DNA from: Palsa-504 sp963806335
GTDB taxonomy: Bacteria; Actinomycetota; Actinomycetes; Streptosporangiales; Streptosporangiaceae
NCBI GenBank assembly: GCA_963806335.1
Contig: CAWDXO010000014.1
Location: 62,001-126,000, forward strand
Direction of reading: 5' to 3'
Length of the DNA stretch: 64,000 bases
Under the pieces are notes generated by a model. That model worked only from the letters and a program-made list of their open reading frames with translations. It did no database searches and was not told the DNA's origin. Both the position numbers and the translations under genes were made by a program. Shown here piece by piece: positions 38,886-47,409 of this stretch (position 1 is the first letter of the stretch; every line of letters begins with the position of its first letter).

Positions 38886-40430
38886 ATGGGGCTCGTGGCG
38901 GGACTTCAGCCCGGGGACCCGAGCGAGATCGGGCCCTACCGGCTGCTCGGGCAGCTGGGCTCGGGTGGCATGGGACAGGTGTTCCTGGGCATGTCCGCGG
39001 GCGGCCGGCCCATCGCGGTCAAAGTTATCCGCGCCGAGCTCGCGGACGATCCCGAGTTCCGGACCCGGTTCCGGAGCGAGGTTGACGCGGCCCGGAAGGT
39101 GAGCGGCCTGTTCACGGCCATGGTCGTCGACGCGGACCTGGACGGCCCGATACCGTGGCTGGCCACGGCGTACGTCGCCGGACCTTCGCTGGCCGAGGCG
39201 GTGCGCAGCCACGGACCGCTGCCGGCCCGAACGCTGCTTGCCTTGGCGGGCGGGCTGGCGGAGAGCCTGAGTGCTATCCACGATGCGGGGGTCGTGCACC
39301 GTGACCTGAAGCCCTCGAACGTGCTGCTGGCCGAGGACGGGCCCCGGGTGATCGACTTCGGGATTTCCGAGGCCGCCGAGGCGAGCCCGGTCGTCGGTGC
39401 GAACGTGATCGGTTCGCCCGGGTATATGTCGCCCGAGCAGGTCATGGGCCTTGACGTCGGCCCGGCAAGTGACCTGTTCAGCCTGGGCGCCGTCCTCGCC
39501 TTCGCCGGCACGGGCGAGGGTCCGTTCGGTTCCGGATCGAACGCCGCGGTGATTCACCGGCTCGTCAACGAGCCGGCCAATCTGGCCAAGCTATCGGATG
39601 AGGTGCGGCCGCTGGTCGGGAAGTTGCTGGCCAAGCACCCGAACGACCGGCCCACCGCCCGCGAGCTGCTGGCCATGGTGGGCCCGATCCAGCCCGCGAG
39701 GGGCTGGCTAGCTGAATCGATCATCTACGGGCCCGCGGCGGGGCAGTCGGCCGCCGAACTCCTCAGCGCTGCCTCGGCCGGGAACGTCATCCCGTTTGCC
39801 GTACCGGCGCCCGGCCAGCCTGGTCAGGGGAGCAAGGGCCAGCCGGGGCGGCACCGCCTCTCGCGGCCGGTGGCATCGGCGGGTATTACCGGCGGACTGG
39901 TTGCGGCGTCCGCGGCGGCGGTTTTCGTCCTGACCGGTGCGGTCCCTCACTCACTGGCTTCGCCGAGCCAATCGCGGGCCGGAGCCGCGCTGACCGCGCC
40001 CGCCGCGACCGCGCCCGGGGGCGCATCCGCGTCGGTGACTCCGCGCTCGTCGTCACAGGTGTCTCCGGCCGCGCCCGGCGCGAACGCGGCATTGAGCCCT
40101 TCGCTGTCGGAATTCCTGAGCCCGTCCTCGCCGGCCACGGTGACGCCATCGCAGACTCCGGCCCCGGCCAAGTCCCCGGCCGGGTCCGCGTCCCCGTCGG
40201 CGTCGGGATCCTCCTCGGCGTCGGCCTCCTCGTCGGCGTCCGCGTCGCCGACCTCGTCCTCTTCTCCGACGGCCAGCACGTCGCCCTCCCCGTCCCCGTC
40301 GGCGAGCACGTCGACGTCAGCGTCGCCCTCCCCGACCCAGAGCACGTCATCCTCCCCGTCTTCCTCTCCCTCCCAGAGCGCGTCGCCCATCGCTTCCGTA
40401 ACGGTGAGCCCGAGCGCGTCAGCGTCCTGA
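38886..40430 (+). CDS. Transmembrane Ser/Thr protein kinase
   Basis: The 514-residue protein has an N-terminal Hanks-type kinase domain: P-loop LGSGGMGQV (from residue 24), VAIK-type Lys in IAVKVI, catalytic HRDLKPSN (about 138–145), DFG in VIDFGIS and a PGYMSPEQ activation segment. A membrane helix lies at about residues 335–355. The outer part has no sensor domain, only about 150 residues rich in Ser, Ala, Pro and Thr. The ATG at 38886 is preceded by GGGTGGA; an ATG at 38868 is possible. Its end overlaps the convergent methyltransferase gene by 12 bases. Confidence 0.92.
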   Translation: MGLVAGLQPGDPSEIGPYRLLGQLGSGGMGQVFLGMSAGGRPIAVKVIRAELADDPEFRTRFRSEVDAARKVSGLFTAMVVDADLDGPIPWLATAYVAGPSLAEAVRSHGPLPARTLLALAGGLAESLSAIHDAGVVHRDLKPSNVLLAEDGPRVIDFGISEAAEASPVVGANVIGSPGYMSPEQVMGLDVGPASDLFSLGAVLAFAGTGEGPFGSGSNAAVIHRLVNEPANLAKLSDEVRPLVGKLLAKHPNDRPTARELLAMVGPIQPARGWLAESIIYGPAAGQSAAELLSAASAGNVIPFAVPAPGQPGQGSKGQPGRHRLSRPVASAGITGGLVAASAAAVFVLTGAVPHSLASPSQSRAGAALTAPAATAPGGASASVTPRSSSQVSPAAPGANAALSPSLSEFLSPSSPATVTPSQTPAPAKSPAGSASPSASGSSSASASSSASASPTSSSSPTASTSPSPSPSASTSTSASPSPTQSTSSSPSSSPSQSASPIASVTVSPSASAS

Positions 40431-41066
40431 GGAAGACCGCTCCGCGCGGACCAGGGTGTCGATGGCGGTGGCCGTGCCGCCATCCCGCTCGACGGCGCGG
40501 CGAACTCGGCCGGCCCGCAGGACGCTCAGCCCGGCCAGCTCAGCGGTGACGGACTCGGGGGTGTAAAGCACGTCCGGGCTCTGCGGGCCGCCGGCGCCGT
40601 CGGTGAGGTTGGTCAGGTCGTGGCCGATGACGAGCAGAGTGCCGCCCGGAGCCAGCGCGGCGGCCGCGCTGGCCAGCACTTTGGCGCGCAGCGGCACGTC
40701 GACCTGCAGGTACGCGACGAGCACGAGCTCGAAAGCGTCCCGCGGCGGCGTGTAGTCGCTCAAATCGGCGACCACCCAGTCCACCTGGCCGCCGCCGCCG
40801 CCGACGCCGCCGACGACGCCGACGACGCCGTGCGCGACGCTTAGCTGGCGCGCCTTCTCCAGTCCGGCCCGGGAGAAGTCGACCGCGGTCACCGACCAGC
40901 CGCGGGTAGCCAGCCAGACCGAGTGGCGCCCTGCGCCGGCCGCCAGGTCGAGCGCGCGGCCGGGCGGCAGTCCGGCCAGTTCCGCGACCACGAACGGGTT
41001 GGGCTGCATGGGCACCTCGAATTCGGTGCCGGAGTAGCGTTCGTCCCACCGCTGCTGCCTGTCCAC
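40419..41066 (-). CDS. Class I SAM-dependent methyltransferase
   Basis: The 215-residue protein has motif I ALDLAAGAGRHSVWLA, the acidic end of strand 2 in VTAVDFS and a motif IV region VLVAYLQVDVP. It resembles small TehB-like methyltransferases. The GTG at 41066 (DRQQRWDERY) is preferred because homology starts there; a TTG at 41102 would add 12 residues. A GTC/GGC microsatellite (about 40791–40830) encodes a Gly/Val-rich loop VVGVVGGVGGGGG that looks like a recent expansion. Confidence 0.85.
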   Translation of the reverse strand: MDRQQRWDERYSGTEFEVPMQPNPFVVAELAGLPPGRALDLAAGAGRHSVWLATRGWSVTAVDFSRAGLEKARQLSVAHGVVGVVGGVGGGGGQVDWVVADLSDYTPPRDAFELVLVAYLQVDVPLRAKVLASAAAALAPGGTLLVIGHDLTNLTDGAGGPQSPDVLYTPESVTAELAGLSVLRAGRVRRAVERDGGTATAIDTLVRAERSSSGR

Positions 41067-41190
41067 CCGGTTACTCTTCCCGATGACGCCGGGAATCGGC
41101 AACCGCCGGCGGAGCCGGTCAGCTCCAGCGGGGCCGGTTCGGCTGGGCTCTCAGGGCTTCGCGCTGCGCATTTCCTGGCGATCCTCCGGG

Positions 41191-41208
41191 AAAAGTGATA
41201 TCACAATA
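41191..41208 (+). promoter_or_regulatory. Shared operator, copy 2 (SPFH operon)
   Basis: AAAAGTGATATCACAATA is identical to the element upstream of the ABC transporter and lies 53 bases before the SPFH start. TAGTAT at 41207–41212 overlaps its end and could be the -10 box, so a bound protein would block the promoter. Confidence 0.8.
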
Positions 41209-41260
41209 GTATTACCGGACAAACCCTTTGCCGCGGGCGGACGATGCTGGAGGTCAGGTC

Positions 41261-42283
41261 ATGGCTGTTGCTGGCGATGATGGTACGGATACGACCGGAG
41301 GGCCCACGCTGGCTAGGCCTGGCTTCGCGGACGCGGCCACCGTGTCCACGCCGCCGGCGCCCGCGCCCGCGGATGGAAGCGAAGCGGCCGTGCTGGCGCG
41401 GCCCGGGCCCGCGCGGCCCGGCCCGGCGACGCAGATCACAGAGCACCCCGCGACCACGCTGCCCGGCTGGCCGGTCCTGTGGGGTTCGCTTGTCGGTCTC
41501 GCCGCGGGCATCGCGCTGGTCACGGTGGGTGGACCGGTGCGCGTGATCGGCGTGGTGGTGATAGCGGCCGCCGCCATCCTGGCCGGAGGCCTGACCCCGG
41601 TGGCGCCGGGTGAGGCACGAGTGGTCCAGTTGCTTGGCCGCTACGCCGGCACGATCCGCGCCCAGGGCCTGCAGTGGGTGAGCCCGGTGACCAAGCGGCA
41701 CAAGATCTCGACCAGGGTGCGCAACCATGAGACCGGCCTGGCCAAGGTGAACGACGCGGAAGGGAACCCGATAGAGATCGCGGCCGTCGTCGTCTGGCAG
41801 GTCGCCGACACCGCCAAAGCGCTCTTCGGCGTGGACAACTTCACCACCTTCGTCGCCATCCAGGCGGAGACCGCGGTCCGGCGGGTGGCCGGGAGTTATC
41901 CCTATGACAGTCATGACGGGAAGATGTCGCTGCTTCAGAACGCTGAAGAAATCACCGCCGCGCTCGTCGCCGAGATCGCTGACCGGGTCCGCCCGGCCGG
42001 CGTGGAGATCGTAGAGGCCCGGCTGACCAGGCTGGCCTACGCGCCCGAGATAGCGACCGTGATGCTACGCCGTCAGCAGGCCGGCGCGGTGGTGGCCGCA
42101 CGTCAGCGGATCGTCGACGGTGCGGTCGGCATGGTGGAGGCCGCCCTGGCGCGGCTCTCCTTCGACGGAGTCGTGGAACTAGATGAGGAGCGCAAGGCCA
42201 CCATGGTCAGCAACTTGCTGGTTGTCCTGTGCAGCGAGCATCCGACCCAGCCCGTCATCAACACGGGAACGCTTTACCAGTGA
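41261..42283 (+). CDS. SPFH-domain membrane protein
   Basis: SPFH (stomatin/prohibitin/flotillin) proteins form membrane scaffolds. After a Pro/Ala-rich N-terminus, two membrane segments (about residues 78–112) lead into the SPFH domain (about 115–290) with VAPGEARVVQLLGRYAGTIR and a C-terminal helical part ending in PVINTGTLYQ. The ATG at 41261 has GGAGGT well placed upstream. It is followed 42 bases later by a ribbon-helix-helix gene, a pairing seen in other actinomycetes. Confidence 0.92.
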   Translation: MAVAGDDGTDTTGGPTLARPGFADAATVSTPPAPAPADGSEAAVLARPGPARPGPATQITEHPATTLPGWPVLWGSLVGLAAGIALVTVGGPVRVIGVVVIAAAAILAGGLTPVAPGEARVVQLLGRYAGTIRAQGLQWVSPVTKRHKISTRVRNHETGLAKVNDAEGNPIEIAAVVVWQVADTAKALFGVDNFTTFVAIQAETAVRRVAGSYPYDSHDGKMSLLQNAEEITAALVAEIADRVRPAGVEIVEARLTRLAYAPEIATVMLRRQQAGAVVAARQRIVDGAVGMVEAALARLSFDGVVELDEERKATMVSNLLVVLCSEHPTQPVINTGTLYQ

Positions 42284-42325
42284 CGTTGCCGGACACCGGT
42301 AGCGGGCCCCCGTGGTGTGGTTATC

Positions 42326-42559
42326 GTGGCTGAGCGCAAGCCGATCCTGCTCCGGCTTGACCCGGCCGTGCACGACGCGCTGGCCAAATGGGCGGGCGAT
42401 GAGTTGCGCAGCACCAACGCCCAGATCGAGATGGTGCTGCGCCGGGCGCTCATCGAAGCCGGACGGTACCCGGCCAAGGTCTCACCGCTGCGCGGCCCGG
42501 GCCGGCCGCGCAAGCGCGACGGCGACTCCAGCCCCTCCGACGCTGACGGAACGGCGTAG
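42326..42559 (+). CDS. Ribbon-helix-helix (Arc-like) DNA-binding protein
   Basis: The 77-residue protein starts AERKPILLRLDPAVHDAL. The beta-strand PILLRLDP and two helices (HDALAKWAGDEL and TNAQIEMVLRRAL) form an Arc/CopG-type dimer fold. A basic, Pro-rich tail follows. It may regulate its own SPFH operon and could be the protein that binds the palindrome upstream; that is inference. Its 3' end overlaps the convergent methyltransferase gene by 78 bases. Confidence 0.85.
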   Translation: MAERKPILLRLDPAVHDALAKWAGDELRSTNAQIEMVLRRALIEAGRYPAKVSPLRGPGRPRKRDGDSSPSDADGTA

Positions 42560-43540
42560 CCGGCCTTCGGCGAGGTCCGCGAACGCGCGGTCGATTTCCG
42601 CCGCGAAGGCCCGGCGCTCCAGCATGACCGCTGCCACCGACGCTGAGCACAGTCCCCCGAACGGTTCCCACACCACGTCACCGGGCTCGGTCACGGCCGT
42701 GATCAGGCGTTCCATGAACTGAAGGGGCTTCTGGTTCAGATGCGCCGAACTGGCGGACGTCGGCTGGTGCAGCCGCGGCGCGGCCCGGCGCAAGGTACCC
42801 TTCAGCCGCTCGTCATCTTGGAGCGGCCCCCGCGACCAGACGTTGGTCAGGCCATGGGCGTGCCGCCACCGGTACCGCAGCGCGTCCCATTCCTTGGCGG
42901 TGACCGGCTGCTCGCCGTCGAGCGAGTAGTACGGCCAGCCGGACGGGCGGCCGTGCCGGTTCGCGTAAGCGGCGAGGCGCTCGGTCATCTCCCCGGGCGG
43001 CCAGTACCACAGCCGGTCCGTGGTGAGGTACTTGCGGGTGGCCGCGTTCTTCACCCCACAGGCCTCGTTCGCCTTCTGCAGCGCCAACCCGGACCTGGCC
43101 CATTCGTGCCGTATCCACTGCTTCACCGGCATCGGGCCGTCGGGGCCGGTAAAGGTGCAGGTCCGCTGGTACAGCGCGCACACCTCCGTCACCACAGGGA
43201 ACTGCCTGATCGTCCGCCCGTTCACGTTGCCGGCGATGTGGGCCAGCCCCTTGTCCCACACGATTAGCTGGACGTAGTCCCAGCCGTACGCCGCCAGCAC
43301 CGGGTGAACGCTGGCCCAGCCGATCTCGGTATTCCAGAACCACAGCGTGGTGGCCGGCCCCGCGGCCGCCGACCAGGCCTCGATGTGCGGGCGGTACCAG
43401 TGCGGGAGAGCGTCCGCTGCGACGGTGTCGCCGTGGAATCCGCGCACGCCGTAGGCCCCGTCGCTGACGATGGTCGCGGGCGCGGGCCAGGTCCGGTAGG
43501 CGTCGAGCGCATCGCCGCGAAATAGCTCAAAACCCGCCAT
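42482..43540 (-). CDS. Orphan site-specific DNA methyltransferase
   Basis: The 352-residue protein is a beta-class-like DNA methylase. Motif IV near the N-terminus reads VSDGAYGVRGFHGD instead of DPPY. The AdoMet-binding motif I lies at the C-terminal end as VWEPFGGLCSASVAA, preceded by HLNQKPLQFMERLI, the usual NQKP–motif I order. The target base and sequence are unknown, and no restriction gene is adjacent. It runs toward the RHH gene and overlaps it. Confidence 0.85.
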   Translation of the reverse strand: MAGFELFRGDALDAYRTWPAPATIVSDGAYGVRGFHGDTVAADALPHWYRPHIEAWSAAAGPATTLWFWNTEIGWASVHPVLAAYGWDYVQLIVWDKGLAHIAGNVNGRTIRQFPVVTEVCALYQRTCTFTGPDGPMPVKQWIRHEWARSGLALQKANEACGVKNAATRKYLTTDRLWYWPPGEMTERLAAYANRHGRPSGWPYYSLDGEQPVTAKEWDALRYRWRHAHGLTNVWSRGPLQDDERLKGTLRRAAPRLHQPTSASSAHLNQKPLQFMERLITAVTEPGDVVWEPFGGLCSASVAAVMLERRAFAAEIDRAFADLAEGRLRRSVSVGGAGVAVALARPARAAQR

Positions 43541-43543
43541 GGG

Positions 43544-44917
43544 CTAGCACTCTATGACGTTGACGGCGAGGCCGCCACGAGAGGTCTCCTTGTATTTGTC
43601 CAGCATGTCGCGGCCGGTGACGCGCATGGTAGCGATGGCTTTATCGAGCGATACGAAATGGTGCCCGTCGCCGCGCAGCGCGATGCGGGCCGCGTTGATC
43701 GCGGTTACCGACGCGACCGCGTTTCGCTCGATGCAGGGCACCTGAACCAGCCCGCCGATCGGATCGCAGGTCAGCCCGAGGTTGTGCTCGATGCCGATCT
43801 CGGCGGCGTTTTCCACCTGTTCCGGCGTTCCGCCCAGCGCCTCGGCCAGCGCGCCCGCCGCCATCGAGCAGGCCGACCCGACCTCGCCCTGGCAGCCGAC
43901 CTCGGCGCCGGAGATCGAGGCGTTCTCCTTGAACAGGGCACCGATCGCCGCCGCCGTCAGCAGGAACCGCGTCACTCCCTCGGCCGACGCGCCCGGCACG
44001 AACCGGTCGTAGTAGTGCAGCACGGCCGGGATGATGCCGGCCGCGCCGTTGGTGGGCGCGGTGACGACCCGGCCGCCGGCCGCGTTCTCCTCGTTGACGG
44101 CGAGCGCGTACAGCGTCACCCAGTCCATGGCGCGCAGCGGGTCATCACTGTCGCGTTCGCAGGTGAGCTGCCGGAACAGGCGCGGCGCACGGCGCGGCAC
44201 CTTCAGGCCGCCGGGCAGCAGGCCGTCGGTGCGGCAACCCCGCTCGACGCAGGCCCGCATGACCTGCCACAGCTCAGCCAGGCCCGCGCGCACCTCCGGC
44301 GCGGTCTGGCCTAGGGCGATCTCGTTCTCGAGCATGACCCCGGAGATGGGCAGACCGCCGCGGGCGGCCTGCGCGAGCAGTTCGGCGGCCGTCGTAAACG
44401 GATAAGGCAGCACCGGGCCGTCCTTCGGCGATGCTGTCCCGGTCCCGGTCTCGTCGGCGACGAAGCCGCCGCCGACCGAGTAGTAGGCGCGTTCGCGGAT
44501 CGCGGCGCCCGCCTCGTCGTAGGCGGTGAAGCGCATGCCGTTCGGGTGGTAGCTCAGCTTCTTCCTGCGGTTGAATTCCAGGTGCTCGGCCACGGTGAAG
44601 CGGATCTCGTGCTCGCCGAGCAGCCGCAGCGTCCCGCGCTGGGCGATGGCCTGCAGCCGGGCGGGTATCGCGTCCACGTCGACGGTGGCCGGCTGTTCGC
44701 CTTCGAGCCCGAGCAGGACCGCCTTGTCGCTGCCGTGTCCCGGCCCGGTCAGGCCCAGCGAGCCGTACAAGGCCACCCGTACGGTCGAAACCCGCGGCGT
44801 GAGGCCGTCGTCGCGCAGCCCCTCGGCGAACATCCTGGCCGCCTTCATGGGCCCGACCGTATGCGAGCTCGATGGGCCGATGCCCACCTTGAACAGGTCA
44901 AACGCGCTGATGGCCAT
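43544..44917 (-). CDS. sdaA: L-serine ammonia-lyase (iron–sulfur type)
   Basis: SdaA converts L-serine to pyruvate and ammonia using a [4Fe-4S] cluster. The 457-residue single-chain form is complete. It starts with ISAFDLFKVGIGPSSSHTVGPM and carries the cluster cysteines in GCQGEVGSACSMAAGAL and CDPIGGLVQVPCIERNAV. Its start lies 4 bases after the purU stop, so it is the last gene of the leftward mttB–purU–sdaA operon. In this setting it can drain serine made from glycine plus methylene-THF. Confidence 0.96.
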   Translation of the reverse strand: MAISAFDLFKVGIGPSSSHTVGPMKAARMFAEGLRDDGLTPRVSTVRVALYGSLGLTGPGHGSDKAVLLGLEGEQPATVDVDAIPARLQAIAQRGTLRLLGEHEIRFTVAEHLEFNRRKKLSYHPNGMRFTAYDEAGAAIRERAYYSVGGGFVADETGTGTASPKDGPVLPYPFTTAAELLAQAARGGLPISGVMLENEIALGQTAPEVRAGLAELWQVMRACVERGCRTDGLLPGGLKVPRRAPRLFRQLTCERDSDDPLRAMDWVTLYALAVNEENAAGGRVVTAPTNGAAGIIPAVLHYYDRFVPGASAEGVTRFLLTAAAIGALFKENASISGAEVGCQGEVGSACSMAAGALAEALGGTPEQVENAAEIGIEHNLGLTCDPIGGLVQVPCIERNAVASVTAINAARIALRGDGHHFVSLDKAIATMRVTGRDMLDKYKETSRGGLAVNVIEC

Positions 44918-44921
44918 GGCG

Positions 44922-45812
44922 CTAGTGGAAGACTACGGTGCGGTCGCCGTTGAGAAGGACCCGGTGCTCGGCGTGCCAGGTCACCGCGCGCGCGAGGACC
45001 TGGGCCTCGACATCACGCCCCGCCTCGGCCAGCCGCTCTGGCGGCAGCGCGTGATCCACCCGGATCACGTCCTGCTCGATGATCGGTCCCTCGTCGAGGT
45101 CGGGGGTGACGTAGTGCGCGGTGGCGCCGATCAGCTTGACGCCGCGCGCGTGGGCCTGGTGGTAGGGCCTGGTTCCCTTGAAGCTCGGCAGGAAGGAGTG
45201 ATGGATGTTGATCATCCGGCCCTCCACCCGCTTGCAGATCTCACCGGACAGGATCTGCATGTAGCGGGCCAGCACGATGAGCTCGGCGCCGGTGTCCTCG
45301 ATCATGCCGAGCAGCTGCGTCTCGGCGGCCGCCTTCGTGCCCGCGGTGACCGGGAGGTGGCGGAACGGGAGCCGGTAGGACGCGGCCAGCTCGCCGAAGG
45401 TGTCGTGGTTGGACATCACCCCGACGATATCGACGGGCAAAGCGCCGGACTTCCACCGGAACAGCAGGTCGTTCAGGCAGTGGCCGAGCCGGGAGACCAT
45501 GATCAGGGTCCGGACGCGCGAGGCCCGGTCGTGGAGCTGCCAGGACATCTGGAATGCCTCGGCCACCCAGGAGAAGCCGCGCTCGAGCTGGGCCAGCTGA
45601 AGTGCCGGAGCCGACGGCGCGCCGGGCGGCGGCGAGGGCACGGTGAAGTGCACCCGCATGAAGAACCGGCCGCCGGGACTTTCCCCGTACTGCTGGCTGG
45701 CCAGGATGTTCCCCGAATGCTGGACCAGGAAGCTGGACACCGCGTACACGATTCCCGGCCGGTCCGGGCACGACAGCGTGAGCACGTACTCCCGCCCCAG
45801 GGCTGCGCCCAT
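44922..45812 (-). CDS. purU: Formyltetrahydrofolate deformylase
   Basis: PurU hydrolyses 10-formyl-THF to formate and THF. An N-terminal ACT domain (YVLTLSCPDRPGIVYAVSSFL) precedes the formyltransferase-like domain with GVMSNHDTF, the catalytic region NIHHSFLPSFKGTRPYHQA and TAHYVTPDLDEGPII. The ATG at 45812 has GGTGGA four bases upstream; a GTG at 45821 is possible. It lies directly behind the MttB-family gene. It would recycle THF when one-carbon units accumulate. Confidence 0.95.
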   Translation of the reverse strand: MGAALGREYVLTLSCPDRPGIVYAVSSFLVQHSGNILASQQYGESPGGRFFMRVHFTVPSPPPGAPSAPALQLAQLERGFSWVAEAFQMSWQLHDRASRVRTLIMVSRLGHCLNDLLFRWKSGALPVDIVGVMSNHDTFGELAASYRLPFRHLPVTAGTKAAAETQLLGMIEDTGAELIVLARYMQILSGEICKRVEGRMINIHHSFLPSFKGTRPYHQAHARGVKLIGATAHYVTPDLDEGPIIEQDVIRVDHALPPERLAEAGRDVEAQVLARAVTWHAEHRVLLNGDRTVVFH

Positions 45813-45824
45813 CACATCCACCGG

Positions 45825-47264
45825 CTAGTCGCCCAGCTCGCGGCGGCGGCGCTGGACGAAGTCGTCCAGCTCAGCGCGGATGGCGTCGTCCAGGGGCGGC
45901 GGCTGGTAGGAGTCCAGCTTGGCCCGCCAGATCTCGCCGGCCCGGGCGGCGGTGTCCTTGCCGCCGAGCTTCAGCCAGCGCTCGAAGTTGGCGGTGGAGG
46001 ACAGCATCGGGCGGTAGAAGCAGGTCCGGAAACGCTCCATGGTGTGCTCGGCGCCGAGGAAGTGACCGCCGTGGCCGACCTCCTCGTGCGCGCCGAACGC
46101 CAGCGACTCCTCGGTGATCTCCAGCGGGGTGAACTCGACGCGCAATTCGCGCAGCAGCTCGATGTCGATGATGAACTTCTCGTAGCAGCTGACCAGGCCG
46201 CCTTCCAGCCAGCCGGCCGCGTGCATGACGAAGTTGGTGCCGGCCAGGAAGGTCGGCAGCAGCGTCATCAGCGCCTCGTACGCGGACTGCGCGTCCGCGG
46301 TCTGGCTGGAGTTCAGGCCGCCGCCGGTGCGGAACGGCAGCCCGTAGTGCCGGGCCAGCTGGCCGGTGCACAGCAGGCCGATCGCGGATTCCGGCGTCCC
46401 GAACGAGGGCGAGCCCGACTGCATGTCGATGTTGGACAGGAACGAGCCGAAGATCACCGGGCAGCCGGGCCTGATCAGCTGGGCCAGGGCGATCCCGGAC
46501 AGGGCCTCGGCGAGCTGCTGCGCTAGCGCGGCCGGGATCGTCACCGGCGACATCGCCCCCATCAGCAGGAACGGCGTCAGCACCACCGGCTGGCCGGCCG
46601 CACAGTACTCGAACTGGGCGTCCAGCATCCGGTCGTCCCACCGCAGCGGCGAGTTGCAGTTGATCAGCGAGATCGTGGCCGGCACGCGCTCGATCGCGGG
46701 CCGGCCGCCGAACAAGATCTCGGTCATCCGGATCGTGTCGGCGGCGTTCGGCCCGGAGACCACGTTGCCCATGAAGATCTTGTCGGTCAGCGTCGCCAGT
46801 GCGTAGATCATGTCCAGGTGCCTGGAGTCCAGCGGCGCGTCGTTCGGCTCGCAGATCACGCCGCCGGCCGAGTCGAGCTCGTCATAGCCCTGCGACAACA
46901 TGGCCAGCTGGCGGAAGTCGTTCATGGTGGCATCCCGGCGCACGTCGCCCTCGCGCACGAACGGGCAGCCGTACACCGCGCTGAACGCCATATGGTCGCC
47001 GCCGATGTGCACGTTGTGGGCCGGGTTGCGGGCCTGCACATCGAATTCGCGCGGCGCCTTAGCCACCTGCTCGAGCACGAAGTCAGGGTCGAGCTTCACC
47101 ACGTCCCCGTCCACCTGCTGGCCGGCCTTGGCGAACAGCTCGACGGCCTCCGGCTTGGCGAACTGGATACCGATCTCGGAGACGATCCGGCGCCAGCCGC
47201 GCTCGAGCACCGCGATCGAGTCGGCAGAGAGGATCTCGTACCTCGGCATCGTGTTGACGAACAT
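45825..47264 (-). CDS. MttB-family methyltransferase (non-pyrrolysine)
   Basis: MttB-superfamily enzymes transfer a methyl group from an amine to a corrinoid protein. Trimethylamine MttB contains pyrrolysine at an in-frame TAG; this 479-residue frame has no internal stop. It therefore belongs to the non-Pyl branch, whose known members use quaternary amines such as glycine betaine, proline betaine or carnitine. Family features include PRYEILSADSI at the N-terminus, GGGLNSSQTADAQSAYEA, and LEITEESLAFGAHEEVGHGGHFLG. It is the first gene of the leftward operon and diverges from iclR and the corrinoid protein gene. The substrate is inferred, not shown. Confidence 0.92.
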   Translation of the reverse strand: MFVNTMPRYEILSADSIAVLERGWRRIVSEIGIQFAKPEAVELFAKAGQQVDGDVVKLDPDFVLEQVAKAPREFDVQARNPAHNVHIGGDHMAFSAVYGCPFVREGDVRRDATMNDFRQLAMLSQGYDELDSAGGVICEPNDAPLDSRHLDMIYALATLTDKIFMGNVVSGPNAADTIRMTEILFGGRPAIERVPATISLINCNSPLRWDDRMLDAQFEYCAAGQPVVLTPFLLMGAMSPVTIPAALAQQLAEALSGIALAQLIRPGCPVIFGSFLSNIDMQSGSPSFGTPESAIGLLCTGQLARHYGLPFRTGGGLNSSQTADAQSAYEALMTLLPTFLAGTNFVMHAAGWLEGGLVSCYEKFIIDIELLRELRVEFTPLEITEESLAFGAHEEVGHGGHFLGAEHTMERFRTCFYRPMLSSTANFERWLKLGGKDTAARAGEIWRAKLDSYQPPPLDDAIRAELDDFVQRRRRELGD

Positions 47265-47409
47265 CGACTTTCACCGTGCCTTCGAGAGCTTGGGTCGTCC
47301 GGCGGGGAACTTGACCGATCTTAAACCGGGCCCTTACGATCACATAGTAGAACTCGGTTCCATAAAGTGGAACTTACGCCCGATGAATAGGCCCGGAGAA
47401 ATAAGCACG
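47265..47409. promoter_or_regulatory. Divergent promoter region of the C1 cluster
   Basis: This 145-base spacer holds stacked half-sites: GAAC (47350–47353), GTTCCA (47357–47362) and TGGAAC (47368–47373). They form two overlapping inverted repeats, GAAC-N3-GTTC and GTTCCA-N5-TGGAAC. IclR-family regulators bind such palindromes. The location between the two operons suggests one operator controlling both. Confidence 0.65.

Noticed and set aside
40791..40830. CRISPR-like or functional repeat in the methyltransferase gene
   Set aside because: It is a GCC/GAC microsatellite coding for a Gly/Val loop, without spacers.
44571..46526. 651-codon plus-strand frame across sdaA, purU and the MttB-family gene
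   Set aside because: It spans three well-supported genes on the other strand and shows no domain of its own.
45825..47264. Pyrrolysine-containing trimethylamine methyltransferase
   Set aside because: The frame has no internal TAG and is complete at 479 residues, so it belongs to the non-pyrrolysine branch.
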